This document shows positions 1-6,884 of a stretch of 13,259 nt of DNA, piece after piece (the first letter of the stretch is position 1; each line of letters opens with the position of its first letter). A model generated the notes under the pieces. The model saw only the letters and a list, made by a program, of their open reading frames with translations. It was not told the DNA's origin and made no database searches. The stretch lies in the NCBI GenBank assembly GCA_003529325.1, contig DPVW01000014.1, positions 1 to 13,259 of the forward strand, given 5' to 3'. Origin of the DNA: Candidatus Latescibacterota bacterium. Lineage in GTDB: Bacteria; Latescibacterota; UBA2968; UBA8231. Both the position numbers and the translations under genes were made by a program.

Positions 1-351
1 ACTCCATGACTGGATCCGGACCTCTTACCACACTGCTTGGGCGAGTATTCGTCACCGACAGAAGATGCGTAAGCGTCAAGATTGTGCTCGCCGTCGGGCA
101 TGTCCCGTCCGGCGTCACGATGTTCGCTTTTCTGCGCGTCGCTTGGGCTCGCGGCCGGCGGCATTTCTCGGCGGTCTTGGGTTCGTACTCACCTTCTGGC
201 ACACCCAGCACGTGCTCATCATGGGCCGTCTGCCGCTGTCGTTGTTCTATGCCTCTACAAAGACCAATGATCCGACTCAGACCTCACCAAAATGCCATGT
301 CCCACACAATACGCTTACTTCAGGGCTAGGCAGTTTTTTTAGCGCCCAAAG
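1..351. other. No confident gene; possible membrane-protein remnant
   Basis: This stretch holds no gene I can support. The plus strand is open in all three frames over parts of it, but the predicted peptides are rich in Arg, Ser, Pro and Cys, as expected of non-coding high-GC DNA. The one hint of a real protein is a hydrophobic run at about 158-250 in the frame starting at base 2 (it contains FLGGLGFVLTF and then GRLPLSLFY), which resembles a transmembrane helix with a short loop. It could be the tail of a small membrane subunit that has decayed. No family could be recognised and no ribosome site or terminator hairpin is evident. Confidence 0.3.
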
Positions 352-1410
352 TCAACAGGAATTGGCCGGCGCTAGTTCCCATAATTCCACGAATTCGTTG
401 GTCGGATCACGCTTGCGGCGCCGCGTTTTTGCTGAGGCTTTTTGCACCTGCCGCTTCTTGTGGTCAACGAGAAGGAAACGGCCGCCACTCTCGAGTTCCT
501 GTTGGATGGGGTGCGGCGTGGCTGAGTCAGCGCTCAGCTGAAGATTGGAGAACAACAATACCAGTCGACCCTCTGCAGCGATCCTGCTGCGAGCCAGATC
601 AAAGAATCGCTCGAACAAGGTGTCGTCGTAGTAGATTGCCTCGTCGATGGGACTACGAGCCACACCCCTGAGCCAGGGCGGATTGAAGACGATCAACTCC
701 AGTTGCTCACCCCGGGGGGCGAACAGATCCGCTTCCAGTAGCTCTACTTCGCAGCCCGGAGGGTGACGAACGAGCTCCCGTCTCACACTCTCGACGGCAT
801 TGGTATTTGAGTCTGTGGCGATGATGCGGGCGAACCCTGCCTGCGCCAACTGCAGCGAGAGCACGCCACAACCGGTGCCGACATCACAGGCCAACTCGCG
901 TGGACCCGTATAGTTCTGCAGCCAGTTGTCGAACAGTTCGAGATGATCGAATCGTGTTGGGAAGTAGGTCCCGTAGAATGGAAACAGTCGACGGTGCAGG
1001 ACTGGAATCTCGATACCCTTCACATACCACTGCCACGAACTGTTCAGCCCCTGGATCTGTGGGTAGGGCAGCAGGAAGTCCACACAGTCGCGATAGAGTT
1101 CACCAAACCAGCCGATCTCCGGCGCCTTGTCCAACGCGAGTTGCTGCGACTTGATCGGTGCCAGCAGATTTTGCGAGGCCCGTTGATAGTCGCCGCGAAA
1201 TTCCCTCTCGCTGGCAAAGTCTCGCAGATCTGGGTGACGACTCTCGAGCAGACGCCGCAAGGCGGCCAACGTGTTCAGACCCGTGCTGTAGAGATCGGTG
1301 ACGAGCAGCTGATCACCGCTGGCGAGGGCACGAGCGGAGCTGTTCCAGTCGTGGCTGCGATCGATGGCGCTGACAGACGGGGATGGCAATAGCGGTTCGG
1401 GGCGATACAC
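352..1410 (-). CDS. Class I SAM-dependent methyltransferase, PrmC/HemK-like (NPPW motif)
   Basis: Predicted cytosolic methyltransferase of 352 residues. The first ~140 residues match no domain I recognise; the rest is a Rossmann-type methyltransferase. Visible motifs are a glycine-rich SAM loop DVGTGCG at about 176-182, an acidic residue ending the next strand (ATD, ~198-200), EADLF at ~226-230, and NPPW at 243-246. The NPPW/NPPY signature is typical of enzymes methylating amide or exocyclic amino nitrogens (PrmC on release-factor Gln, RsmC-type on guanine, N6-adenine enzymes), so the substrate is probably a protein Gln or a nucleobase; which one cannot be told. The start is GTG, with a GAGG about 10 bases upstream that overlaps the stop of the ThuA-like gene, implying translational coupling. 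The last ~20 residues follow a basic patch (KTRRRKR) that may bind RNA. Confidence 0.8.
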   Translation of the reverse strand: MYRPEPLLPSPSVSAIDRSHDWNSSARALASGDQLLVTDLYSTGLNTLAALRRLLESRHPDLRDFASEREFRGDYQRASQNLLAPIKSQQLALDKAPEIGWFGELYRDCVDFLLPYPQIQGLNSSWQWYVKGIEIPVLHRRLFPFYGTYFPTRFDHLELFDNWLQNYTGPRELACDVGTGCGVLSLQLAQAGFARIIATDSNTNAVESVRRELVRHPPGCEVELLEADLFAPRGEQLELIVFNPPWLRGVARSPIDEAIYYDDTLFERFFDLARSRIAAEGRLVLLFSNLQLSADSATPHPIQQELESGGRFLLVDHKKRQVQKASAKTRRRKRDPTNEFVELWELAPANSC

Positions 1411-1422
1411 GATCTGCCAGCC

Positions 1423-2184
1423 TCAAACCTGACGCAACAGCCAGCGCACGGCATTGTGCTGCATCTTCTCGTACTCCGGATTCCACAACGCCGGCACGGT
1501 GTGACCCGGCGCGAGATAGGTTACCCGACCCTTGCCATAGTCGTAGGCCCACGCCGCCTGGCAACGACTACCCAGCTCCTTGAATGTGTGGCCGTCGTCG
1601 TTGACACTCTCCGCCAGGACATGATCCGGATCCTTGTCGTATGCCATAAAGTGCTGCTCATCGGTGACGACGAAGTCGTCCACGTCCCGGGTGATTGGGT
1701 GCTTCTTGTTCGTCATCTCTACGCGGTAGGGTCGGACTGCCGGGTGGCCCTCCGTCACCGAGCCCTGCACGTGCCGAAAGTCCTCGTTGTAGGGACTGAT
1801 GTAGGTCGAGTTGTGGTAGAACAGAGCGGCACCACCCGCTTCGACATAGGCACGTACCGCCTGGCCCTGCGCCGGCGTGATCCAGGGCATGCTGTTGGGC
1901 GTGAGAAGTGGTACGGCAGGGTCGCTGACGGCTTCGGCCTGGGGATCAACACCGGGATAGTGCGCGCTGGGCCCGTAGCCGTCGGGCCAAAGCATGCCAT
2001 CGCGAAAGATGATCAGCATCGGATACTGCTCGAGTGTGTCCGCGTTGAGCTGCGTGACTTCGTCGCTGAAGTCGATCGCCAGGCCGTGGTCACGAACAAG
2101 GGTCTTGCCGAGGGCGGTGCGGATATAGTCGGCATTGTGATATCGATCGCCGATGAGTGCGAAGGCTTTTTGCACGGTCGTCAT
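1423..2184 (-). CDS. ThuA-like domain protein (trehalose-utilization / class I amidotransferase-like fold)
   Basis: A 253-residue cytosolic protein (no signal peptide) of the ThuA-like superfamily, which has a glutamine-amidotransferase-like fold and is often found beside sugar-catabolic genes; the biochemical role is not settled for most members. Family-like segments are the N-terminal strand FALIGDRYHN (8-17), the turn at LIIFRDGMLW (57-66), AYVEAGGAALFYHN (112-125), KHPITRDVDDF followed by TDEQHF (161-179), and the C-terminal AYDYGKGRVTYLAPGH (213-228) with NAVRWLL near the end. Length is normal for a single-domain ThuA protein. It is first in a minus-strand unit with the methyltransferase, 12 bases between coding regions. 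The ATG at 2184 is the natural start but has no strong Shine-Dalgarno. The TIM-barrel gene at 3320 is a plausible functional partner. Confidence 0.85.
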   Translation of the reverse strand: MTTVQKAFALIGDRYHNADYIRTALGKTLVRDHGLAIDFSDEVTQLNADTLEQYPMLIIFRDGMLWPDGYGPSAHYPGVDPQAEAVSDPAVPLLTPNSMPWITPAQGQAVRAYVEAGGAALFYHNSTYISPYNEDFRHVQGSVTEGHPAVRPYRVEMTNKKHPITRDVDDFVVTDEQHFMAYDKDPDHVLAESVNDDGHTFKELGSRCQAAWAYDYGKGRVTYLAPGHTVPALWNPEYEKMQHNAVRWLLRQV

Positions 2185-2540
2185 TATGGGTAAGGATAAG
2201 TCACATCATCGATGGCTGGTCAAATCCGGAGCGTGTTGCCGTGTTGCCCCTCCGTATGTCAGACAGCTAGTTTGAGGCCATTCTCCATGCAGAAGATGGG
2301 AGGCTGGCATCAGAACAGGAATCGTCATCCTGGTGTGCGGCTTGACCACAGCGGCTCATTCCGGAATGCCCACAGAGGCAGAGGTGGATATGGTACCGGA
2401 ATTCACACAGCCGAAGGTGGCAATTCCGAAATGGTTGCGCCTGAGCTACGAACTCGGCGTGCGTTCTCTGCGATTCAGTGCGGTTGCATTGTCCCCCATC
2501 ATGGCGTCAGAGTCTGGCGTCAGGCGGAGATTCAAGACCG
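2185..2540. other. Intergenic region upstream of ThuA-like and YrdB-like genes
   Basis: This 356-base stretch lies between divergently oriented genes and should hold their promoters, but I see no convincing -10/-35 pair or operator. A plus-strand frame open from about 2315 to 2617 reads as a short hydrophobic run (GIVILVCGLTTAAHSG) followed by a hydrophilic region and then LSYELGVRSLRF. This might be the signal-peptide end of another decayed secreted protein, but it has no family match and its start is unclear, so I do not call a gene. Confidence 0.35.
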
Positions 2541-2809
2541 ATGAATCGCTGGAATCTCGGTTGTCGTGCACTACTGGAACTGGCCGCCCTGGGCGTCATG
2601 GGAACTTGGGGATATGAAAATGGCACGGGCGTCGGCCAGTATGTGCTGATGGCCGGCGTCCCTGTCACCGCCGGTGCGCTGTGGGGAATCTTCGCAGTGC
2701 AGGGCGATCCGAGTCGCTCTGGACAGATGGTCGTGCCCACACCAGGAGTGATTCGTTGGGACTCGAATTGGCGTTGTGCGGGACTAGGCACAGCGCCTCC
2801 GATTCATAA
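2541..2809 (+). pseudogene. YrdB/DUF2568-like small membrane protein, frameshifted
   Basis: The reading frame starts at an ATG with GGAG 11 bases upstream (2526-2529). The first ~70 residues look like the YrdB/DUF2568 family of small membrane proteins: an N-terminal helix with LLELAALGVMGTWGY, then a second helix around GVPVTAGALWGIFAV. Family members are about 110-120 residues with four helices and no well-established function. Where the third helix should begin (after TPGVIR) the frame breaks. In the adjacent frame it resumes as LGLELALCG (ttg at 2756), which fits the family, then breaks again near the GGG at 2780-2782 (GLGTA lies in the original frame). The resumed frame stops at 2807-2809. 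The first break fits a missing T in a TT run at 2756-2757 and the second an extra G, so either a young pseudogene or base-call error. The 3' end runs into the opposing LamG-like gene. Confidence 0.6.
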
Positions 2810-3317
2810 TCACCTTCCTCCAGTCCCTCTACGTCCCACGCCGCCGGTTCTGACTGTCCCTCTTGCCAATGTTTGAAGCGGTATCGACTGCGCCCATCCG
2901 GCAACGTGACGACCTGCGTCTTGATCCTCATGGGTTCGCCAACATGCAGGCTCTTCGTGCCCTCTGCGTACGCCGGTGGTTTTTCCGTCAGATTGTCGAA
3001 CAGAATCCGCCATCGACAGGTTTTTGCCGGCAGGAATTCGCCCTGGGCCCCGAGAGGATACCACTTGCGGCGTGGCTGCAGACCGTCGGTGTGGCAGACA
3101 GTGGCTCTTCGGCACCGCCATTCAAGCAATACGAAGCCCTTACGCCATCAGCAGCGTTGACCGTACCCACATTGAGCCACCGTTGGCATCGACCCAGCTG
3201 TCCGAACTGTTGCACAGGGCCATACCAGAAGGAGATTCGTTCTCCAGGTGTCACAGTGTCAGGTTTCCCTTTTCTCCTGGAGTTTGACTGGCAACCCGTA
3301 GCACCCTTGTCTATCAC
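2738..3317 (-). pseudogene. Broken secreted Ig-like/LamG-like protein with internal deletion and frameshifts
   Basis: Three minus-strand pieces in different frames read like parts of one protein. From about 3317 to 3085 is an Ig-like segment with ISFWYGPVQQFG, GRCQRWLNVG and YCLNGGAEEPLS. From about 3090 to 2770 is a C-terminal beta-sandwich (LamG/concanavalin-like) with QPRRKWYPLGAQGEF, CRWRILFDN, LPDGRSRYRFKHW, SEPAAWDVEG and LVPHNA. A last fragment in a third frame, FESQRITPGV (about 2740-2770), looks like the usual end of this fold. From memory of the family, about 120-150 residues normally separate the first two pieces and are missing here; the junction falls at ccgacgg (about 3085-3091). 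The first frame begins with GTG at 3317, three bases from the ATG of the divergent gene at 3320. Family naming is from recollection of motif order, not a search; the fragmentation is seen directly. Confidence 0.6.
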
Positions 3318-3319
3318 TC

Positions 3320-4159
3320 ATGACAGAGTTCAGCTACAGCACCGCCGGTTTCATCGATCGCAGCCTCGAACTGGCGCTGACCGCCATCGCTGAGGCTGGT
3401 TTTATTCGAGTGGAAATCTCGAGCCAGGAAGCGCACCTGTCGAGACCACCCGCAGCCGACGATCTGGCGTCGTTGCGGCGCCACCTCGACAGCCTCGGTC
3501 TTCGTGTCGGCACGGTGCACGCGCCGATGCGGGAGAACGTGCTTGGTGCACCAGAGGAAGAATGGCGTCGCGACAAGGTCGCAGTACTGTCCGCCTACTT
3601 GCACAGCGCCGCTGGTCTCGACGCCGGTGGCCTCATCATCCACCCCGTGCCCAACCCGATCTTCGTCCCCGATCCGGAGCGCCCCGAACTCACTGGTATG
3701 ATCACCGCCGCAACACGCCGCTCCCTCGATGATCTCGTCCCAGTCGCGCAGGCGACAGGTGTGCGCATGTTGCTGGAAAATCTGCCCTATCACTGCGCCT
3801 ACCCATTCTTGAGTATGACAGAGTTGCGCGCCCTCGTCGACGATTATCCCGAGGATGCCGTGAGTCTTATCGTCGATACCGGTCACGCCTGGACGACGGG
3901 TCACGATCCAGCCGTCGAGATCCGCACCGCAGGGACGCGACTGCACGGCACGCACCTGCAGGATGTCGATGCCGAAGACCCGCAGGACAACCACTGGGTG
4001 CCCGGCGAGGGAGGCCTCGACTGGCCGGCCATCGCCAACGCCTTGAGGGACGTCGATTATGATGGCTTGTGGACCTTTGAGGCGATCTACGGCCGCCAGC
4101 AGGAGTCCCCGGAACAGGTGGCGATTATGACACAACGATTCAGCAGAATCTGGCCATAG
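3320..4159 (+). CDS. Sugar phosphate isomerase/epimerase-like TIM-barrel protein
   Basis: A 279-residue cytosolic protein of the xylose-isomerase-like TIM-barrel (AP endonuclease 2) superfamily, whose members isomerise or epimerise sugars, inosose or hydroxypyruvate using a divalent metal. The typical metal-binding set appears in order: Glu153 in LLENLP, Asp186 and His189 in IVDTGHA, His212 in THLQD and Glu254 in WTFEA. The strand-1 segment AEAGFIRVEIS (24-34) and the HAPMREN turn (67-73) also fit. Length is normal and no motif is missing. The ATG at 3320 is taken as start because the conserved N-terminal strand FSYSTAGF follows at once; no clear Shine-Dalgarno is seen. It heads a plus-strand run ending with the PhyH gene at 4680-5435. 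The substrate is unknown; a ThuA-like gene nearby favours a sugar or polyol. Confidence 0.88.
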   Translation: MTEFSYSTAGFIDRSLELALTAIAEAGFIRVEISSQEAHLSRPPAADDLASLRRHLDSLGLRVGTVHAPMRENVLGAPEEEWRRDKVAVLSAYLHSAAGLDAGGLIIHPVPNPIFVPDPERPELTGMITAATRRSLDDLVPVAQATGVRMLLENLPYHCAYPFLSMTELRALVDDYPEDAVSLIVDTGHAWTTGHDPAVEIRTAGTRLHGTHLQDVDAEDPQDNHWVPGEGGLDWPAIANALRDVDYDGLWTFEAIYGRQQESPEQVAIMTQRFSRIWP

Positions 4160-4247
4160 TGCAGCTCGGGGTCACGGGAATGACGCCAGGTACTACTTTA
4201 AAGATAGTCCCCCAACATCCGAGCATTGAGATTCCTGGGAGTATGGA

Positions 4248-4472
4248 GTGAGAGCAACGATCCATGACCTGAGGCTGACACAGCCCCTGGTCGTTCTGCT
4301 GACGATGTGCATCGTCACACTGCTGTACGGCCAAATCGGGGCGCAAAGCACCCCATCCTCGAAGGCGACTGATCAGGCCCTCGTCTTTCTCGACTACCAG
4401 GTGGAGGGCCGCATCGGTCTGAGCTACACTTTCGGATCCATTTACAACAATGTCGTCAATACGCGGCTGTAG
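4248..4472 (+). CDS. Short ORF: signal peptide joined to an outer-membrane-type C-terminal strand
   Basis: A 74-residue ORF starting with GTG, with GGGAG six bases upstream (4237-4241). Residues 1-34 form a signal peptide: charged N-terminus, hydrophobic core PLVVLLTMCIVTLLYG, and a small-residue cleavage site near IGAQ. The mature part is only ~40 residues and ends GRIGLSYTFGSIYNNVVNTRL minus its first residue, i.e. an amphipathic terminal strand of the kind that closes outer-membrane beta barrels. A barrel cannot be built from so few residues, so this looks like the two ends of a larger barrel gene fused by an in-frame deletion. It could instead be a small secreted peptide. It sits 88 bases after the TIM-barrel gene and 13 bases before the next short ORF. 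Coding status is uncertain. Confidence 0.45.
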   Translation: MRATIHDLRLTQPLVVLLTMCIVTLLYGQIGAQSTPSSKATDQALVFLDYQVEGRIGLSYTFGSIYNNVVNTRL

Positions 4473-4485
4473 TGGAGAATCACGA

Positions 4486-4683
4486 ATGAACACTGACATC
4501 ATCAAACAGCGCCCTGGTAACACCAGGGGTTGGTTCCGAGGTTTTACCACATGCTTGTGGTTGTCGTTGCTGGCCTTGCCGGCGCTGGGCCAGCAGAACG
4601 CCAGTCCAGCGGCTGAACAGAAACTCCGCGTGGCGGTCGAACGGCAGGCCTTCCTCGGCTGCATCGAGTGGCTGGCGCAGTGA
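4486..4683 (+). CDS. Short signal-peptide ORF overlapping the PhyH start
   Basis: A 65-residue ORF whose ATG is preceded by a GGAG about eight bases upstream. Residues ~1-36 look like a secretion signal: arginines in the first 18 residues, a hydrophobic core (TTCLWLSLLALPAL) and a possible cleavage site at ALGQQ. The mature peptide would be ~30 residues, with a charged segment (AAEQKLRVAVERQ) and one cysteine, ending CIEWLAQ. I do not recognise it. Its stop overlaps the GTG proposed for the PhyH gene (GTGA at 4680-4683), so translation of this ORF could feed ribosomes to the dioxygenase. It may be a truncated remnant of a longer periplasmic protein, a real small secreted protein, or a leader-like element. 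Confidence 0.4.
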   Translation: MNTDIIKQRPGNTRGWFRGFTTCLWLSLLALPALGQQNASPAAEQKLRVAVERQAFLGCIEWLAQ

Positions 4684-5435
4684 GTCTCGAACTGACGGCG
4701 TTTCAATTCGATGAATTCGAGCAGCGGGGATACACCATCGTTCGGGGTGGATTCACTGACTCGGAGTGTGATCGATTCGTCGACTACATGATCGACCTGC
4801 AAGCGGGCCGCACCAGCGTCGAAGGTTTCGCCCCGCGGGCAGCCGACGACTGGAGCCGTCTGATCAGTCGCAATTGCCATCATCCCATGGGCCTGTCGTG
4901 GATGCTGGACCCGCGTCTGCGCCAACCTTTGTCCGTCCTGCTCGGCGAAGAAGCGGATGGTGTGCAGAGCATGTTCTTCTACACCGGCTCCGAGCAGCGT
5001 CGGCACCAGGACGCCTTCTATCTGCCCGGGTGTATGTCGGCCTGGGTCGCTCTGCAGCAGGTCAGCGCCCTCAATGGCAGCATCCAGATCCAGGTTGGCT
5101 CCCACAAGGGTCCACTGCTGCAGAAATGCGACTTTCACAAGAATGACAAAGGTGGACCGGGCGCCTGGTACGGTTGGAATCAGGACGACGCCTTCGACGA
5201 ACAGTTCACCCGCAACAACTTGCCGGAGATCGCCATCGAAGCCACCAAAGGCGACGTCGTGTTCTTCGACGGCAGGTTGATCCACCGTGGCGGTCCCATC
5301 CTCGAGCCAGGCGCATTTCGCCACAGTTGGGCGGGCCACTACATCCCCCGTTCCTACAACCCCTGGCCCTACGAAGACAATCCGAGACTGCGCGTCTCCT
5401 TCGATGGTGTCAGCCGCTTCACGCCGACGGAGTAA
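4680..5435 (+). CDS. Phytanoyl-CoA dioxygenase (PhyH) family protein
   Basis: A 251-residue Fe(II)/2-oxoglutarate-dependent dioxygenase of the PhyH family, cytosolic. The iron triad is visible: His109 and Asp111 in RRHQDAF, and His202 in LIHRGGPI, with Arg214 in FRHSW as the likely 2-oxoglutarate ligand. GSIQIQVGSHKGP (133-145) is the usual substrate-side loop before the distal histidine, and LTAFQFDEFEQRGY (5-18) is the typical start of the fold. I prefer the GTG at 4680 because it places this motif five residues from the N-terminus and overlaps the upstream stop; the GTG at 4668 would add four residues. The family hydroxylates diverse small molecules, so despite the name the substrate need not be phytanoyl-CoA. 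The nearby TIM-barrel gene suggests a shared catabolic or modification route. It converges on the acyltransferase gene, 34 bases away. Confidence 0.88.
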   Translation: MSLELTAFQFDEFEQRGYTIVRGGFTDSECDRFVDYMIDLQAGRTSVEGFAPRAADDWSRLISRNCHHPMGLSWMLDPRLRQPLSVLLGEEADGVQSMFFYTGSEQRRHQDAFYLPGCMSAWVALQQVSALNGSIQIQVGSHKGPLLQKCDFHKNDKGGPGAWYGWNQDDAFDEQFTRNNLPEIAIEATKGDVVFFDGRLIHRGGPILEPGAFRHSWAGHYIPRSYNPWPYEDNPRLRVSFDGVSRFTPTE

Positions 5436-5469
5436 CCGGCAGAAGCAGAGAAGGCGAGGCCCAGTGCTG

Positions 5470-6834
5470 TCAGTCTGGGTCAGATGATGGATGGGGTGGA
5501 GAGGTCTGCGCCAGATAACGATCCCTCAGCACGTCGAGTTGCCGTATGATTGCAGCTCGCTCCTCGGACATTCGTCGCAGCTGTTTCCGGCGACTGCCTC
5601 GACCCAGAAAGCGTCCCTGCCAGAAGGGCGATCTCTGCACGATCCGCTCATCGTAGGCGAGGACGAAGAGACCGCTCAAGGGGAGTGAGATACCGTACAA
5701 CACCGCAGTCAAAGATCCGGCGAGTATCCAAGCCGCTCCCATGAGAATGGCGTACCAGACCATGAACAAACCTGCACCGGTCAACATCTTGATGGTCGCA
5801 ATCATTTCGGGCACTTGCCGATAGGGACGAGCCAGAAGGCGCGGAATGTAGTACGGCACGGCGTTGTGGATAAAACCGTAAAGAGCCAATGGTGACAGCA
5901 GCACGGCGAGCAACAGCTTCTGCGGGCGTAGCGGTGCTCTCGGCCTCAGCACGGACTCGCCGCCCAGTCCCAGGCGTCTGAGCTCCTGGTGGTGAGCGCG
6001 CAGTACGGTGGCGAAGGAGCGTAGCAGTTCAGGTTCGGCTTCCGAGAAATGGTTCACCCCGCGGATAATCTCCTGGTGCGCCCGCAACCTCTTGCCGAAC
6101 TGCTCAGACTCGGGCAGTTGAACCATCACTTCGTCGGCGTATATCTCCGACAGGTCGCGGATGGTCGTCTCGAGATCGGTGTCCTTCACATGTGGGGTCA
6201 GCGCCGTCAGGCCTTCGTGAATCCGCCCGGTCAACTCCTGCTCCGAGGCACGACGGCTCTCGCGATCCGACTTCACGAAGGGACGCACGGCGATCGACTG
6301 ACCAAAATGAACATCGACGTCACTGCGGAAAGTGCCGGGATCGGAGTAGGTCAGGCCGATGGGTACGATGTGTACACCGGCGCCATCCTCCTGTTCCGAT
6401 TCTGCCTTGAGAGCGATGCGGGCAACACCTGGCTCCAACTCGTGGACTCGCATATGGGCATGGCTGATGCCCTCGGGAAAGATCGCCAGTGCCTCGCCGC
6501 GACCAAGGACCTGGTAGGCAGCGCGCAGCATGTCTCGGTTTGACGACATGCGGGTGCCCTTGTCCTGAACACGAGCGACGGCGATCACCCCACTCTTGCG
6601 CAGAAACCAGGCGAACAGGCGATAGTTGAAGAGTGTGCCCTTGCCGAGAAAGTGGGGTACCTGGCCAGGCGTGTTGAGGCCAATGATGAGGGGATCCATC
6701 ATCACATTGGGATGATTGGCCACATAGATCAGCGGCCCTCCCACCGGGACCTTATCGCGTCCTCTGACGTCGATGTTGCGGAAGAACACCCACAAGGCCA
6801 GACGCAGGACATAGTGCACGATATGGGTCAGCAT
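5470..6834 (-). CDS. 1-acyl-sn-glycerol-3-phosphate acyltransferase-like protein (PlsC domain)
   Basis: A 454-residue membrane-associated acyltransferase. The N-terminal ~200 residues are a PlsC domain: catalytic NH in VANHPNVMMDPLI (His41, Asp47, the NHPN..LDP-type variant) and IFPEGISH at 118-125, the acyl-acceptor motif. An amphipathic N-terminal segment precedes it. The middle (~200-300) is mostly helical and charged. The C-terminal part has hydrophobic segments around LLLAVLLSPLALYGF (~309-323) and GLFMVWYAILMGAAW (~360), then a further one ending LFVLAYDE, and closes with a basic helix. This is longer than a plain PlsC (~240 residues) and matches the extended group seen in several Gram-negative phyla. 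It likely acylates a lyso-phospholipid or related lipid at the inner membrane. It is monocistronic here and divergent from the broken sialidase-like gene. Confidence 0.85.
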   Translation of the reverse strand: MLTHIVHYVLRLALWVFFRNIDVRGRDKVPVGGPLIYVANHPNVMMDPLIIGLNTPGQVPHFLGKGTLFNYRLFAWFLRKSGVIAVARVQDKGTRMSSNRDMLRAAYQVLGRGEALAIFPEGISHAHMRVHELEPGVARIALKAESEQEDGAGVHIVPIGLTYSDPGTFRSDVDVHFGQSIAVRPFVKSDRESRRASEQELTGRIHEGLTALTPHVKDTDLETTIRDLSEIYADEVMVQLPESEQFGKRLRAHQEIIRGVNHFSEAEPELLRSFATVLRAHHQELRRLGLGGESVLRPRAPLRPQKLLLAVLLSPLALYGFIHNAVPYYIPRLLARPYRQVPEMIATIKMLTGAGLFMVWYAILMGAAWILAGSLTAVLYGISLPLSGLFVLAYDERIVQRSPFWQGRFLGRGSRRKQLRRMSEERAAIIRQLDVLRDRYLAQTSPPHPSSDPD

Positions 6835-6884
6835 GTTAATCTATTCGCACCTCAAGAGCACCGCATTTTTTGAATGGAGACGAA

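Noticed and set aside
1456..2193. Open frame of about 245 codons on the plus strand opposite the ThuA-like gene
   Set aside because: No family resemblance; it mirrors the third-position bias of the ThuA-like gene.
3314..4135. Open frame of about 273 codons on the minus strand opposite the TIM-barrel gene
   Set aside because: Antisense shadow: the plus-strand protein has the full metal-binding set, and the antisense reading shows no motif.
4140..5339. Open frame of about 399 codons on the minus strand opposite PhyH and the two short ORFs
   Set aside because: It spans several plus-strand genes, has no recognisable motif, and PhyH shows intact catalytic residues. Long antisense frames are expected at this base composition.
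5458..5481. Imperfect inverted repeat GGCCCAG / CTGGGTC between PhyH and the acyltransferase
   Set aside because: The loop is 10 bases, one pair is a wobble, it overlaps the acyltransferase end and no T-run follows on either strand.
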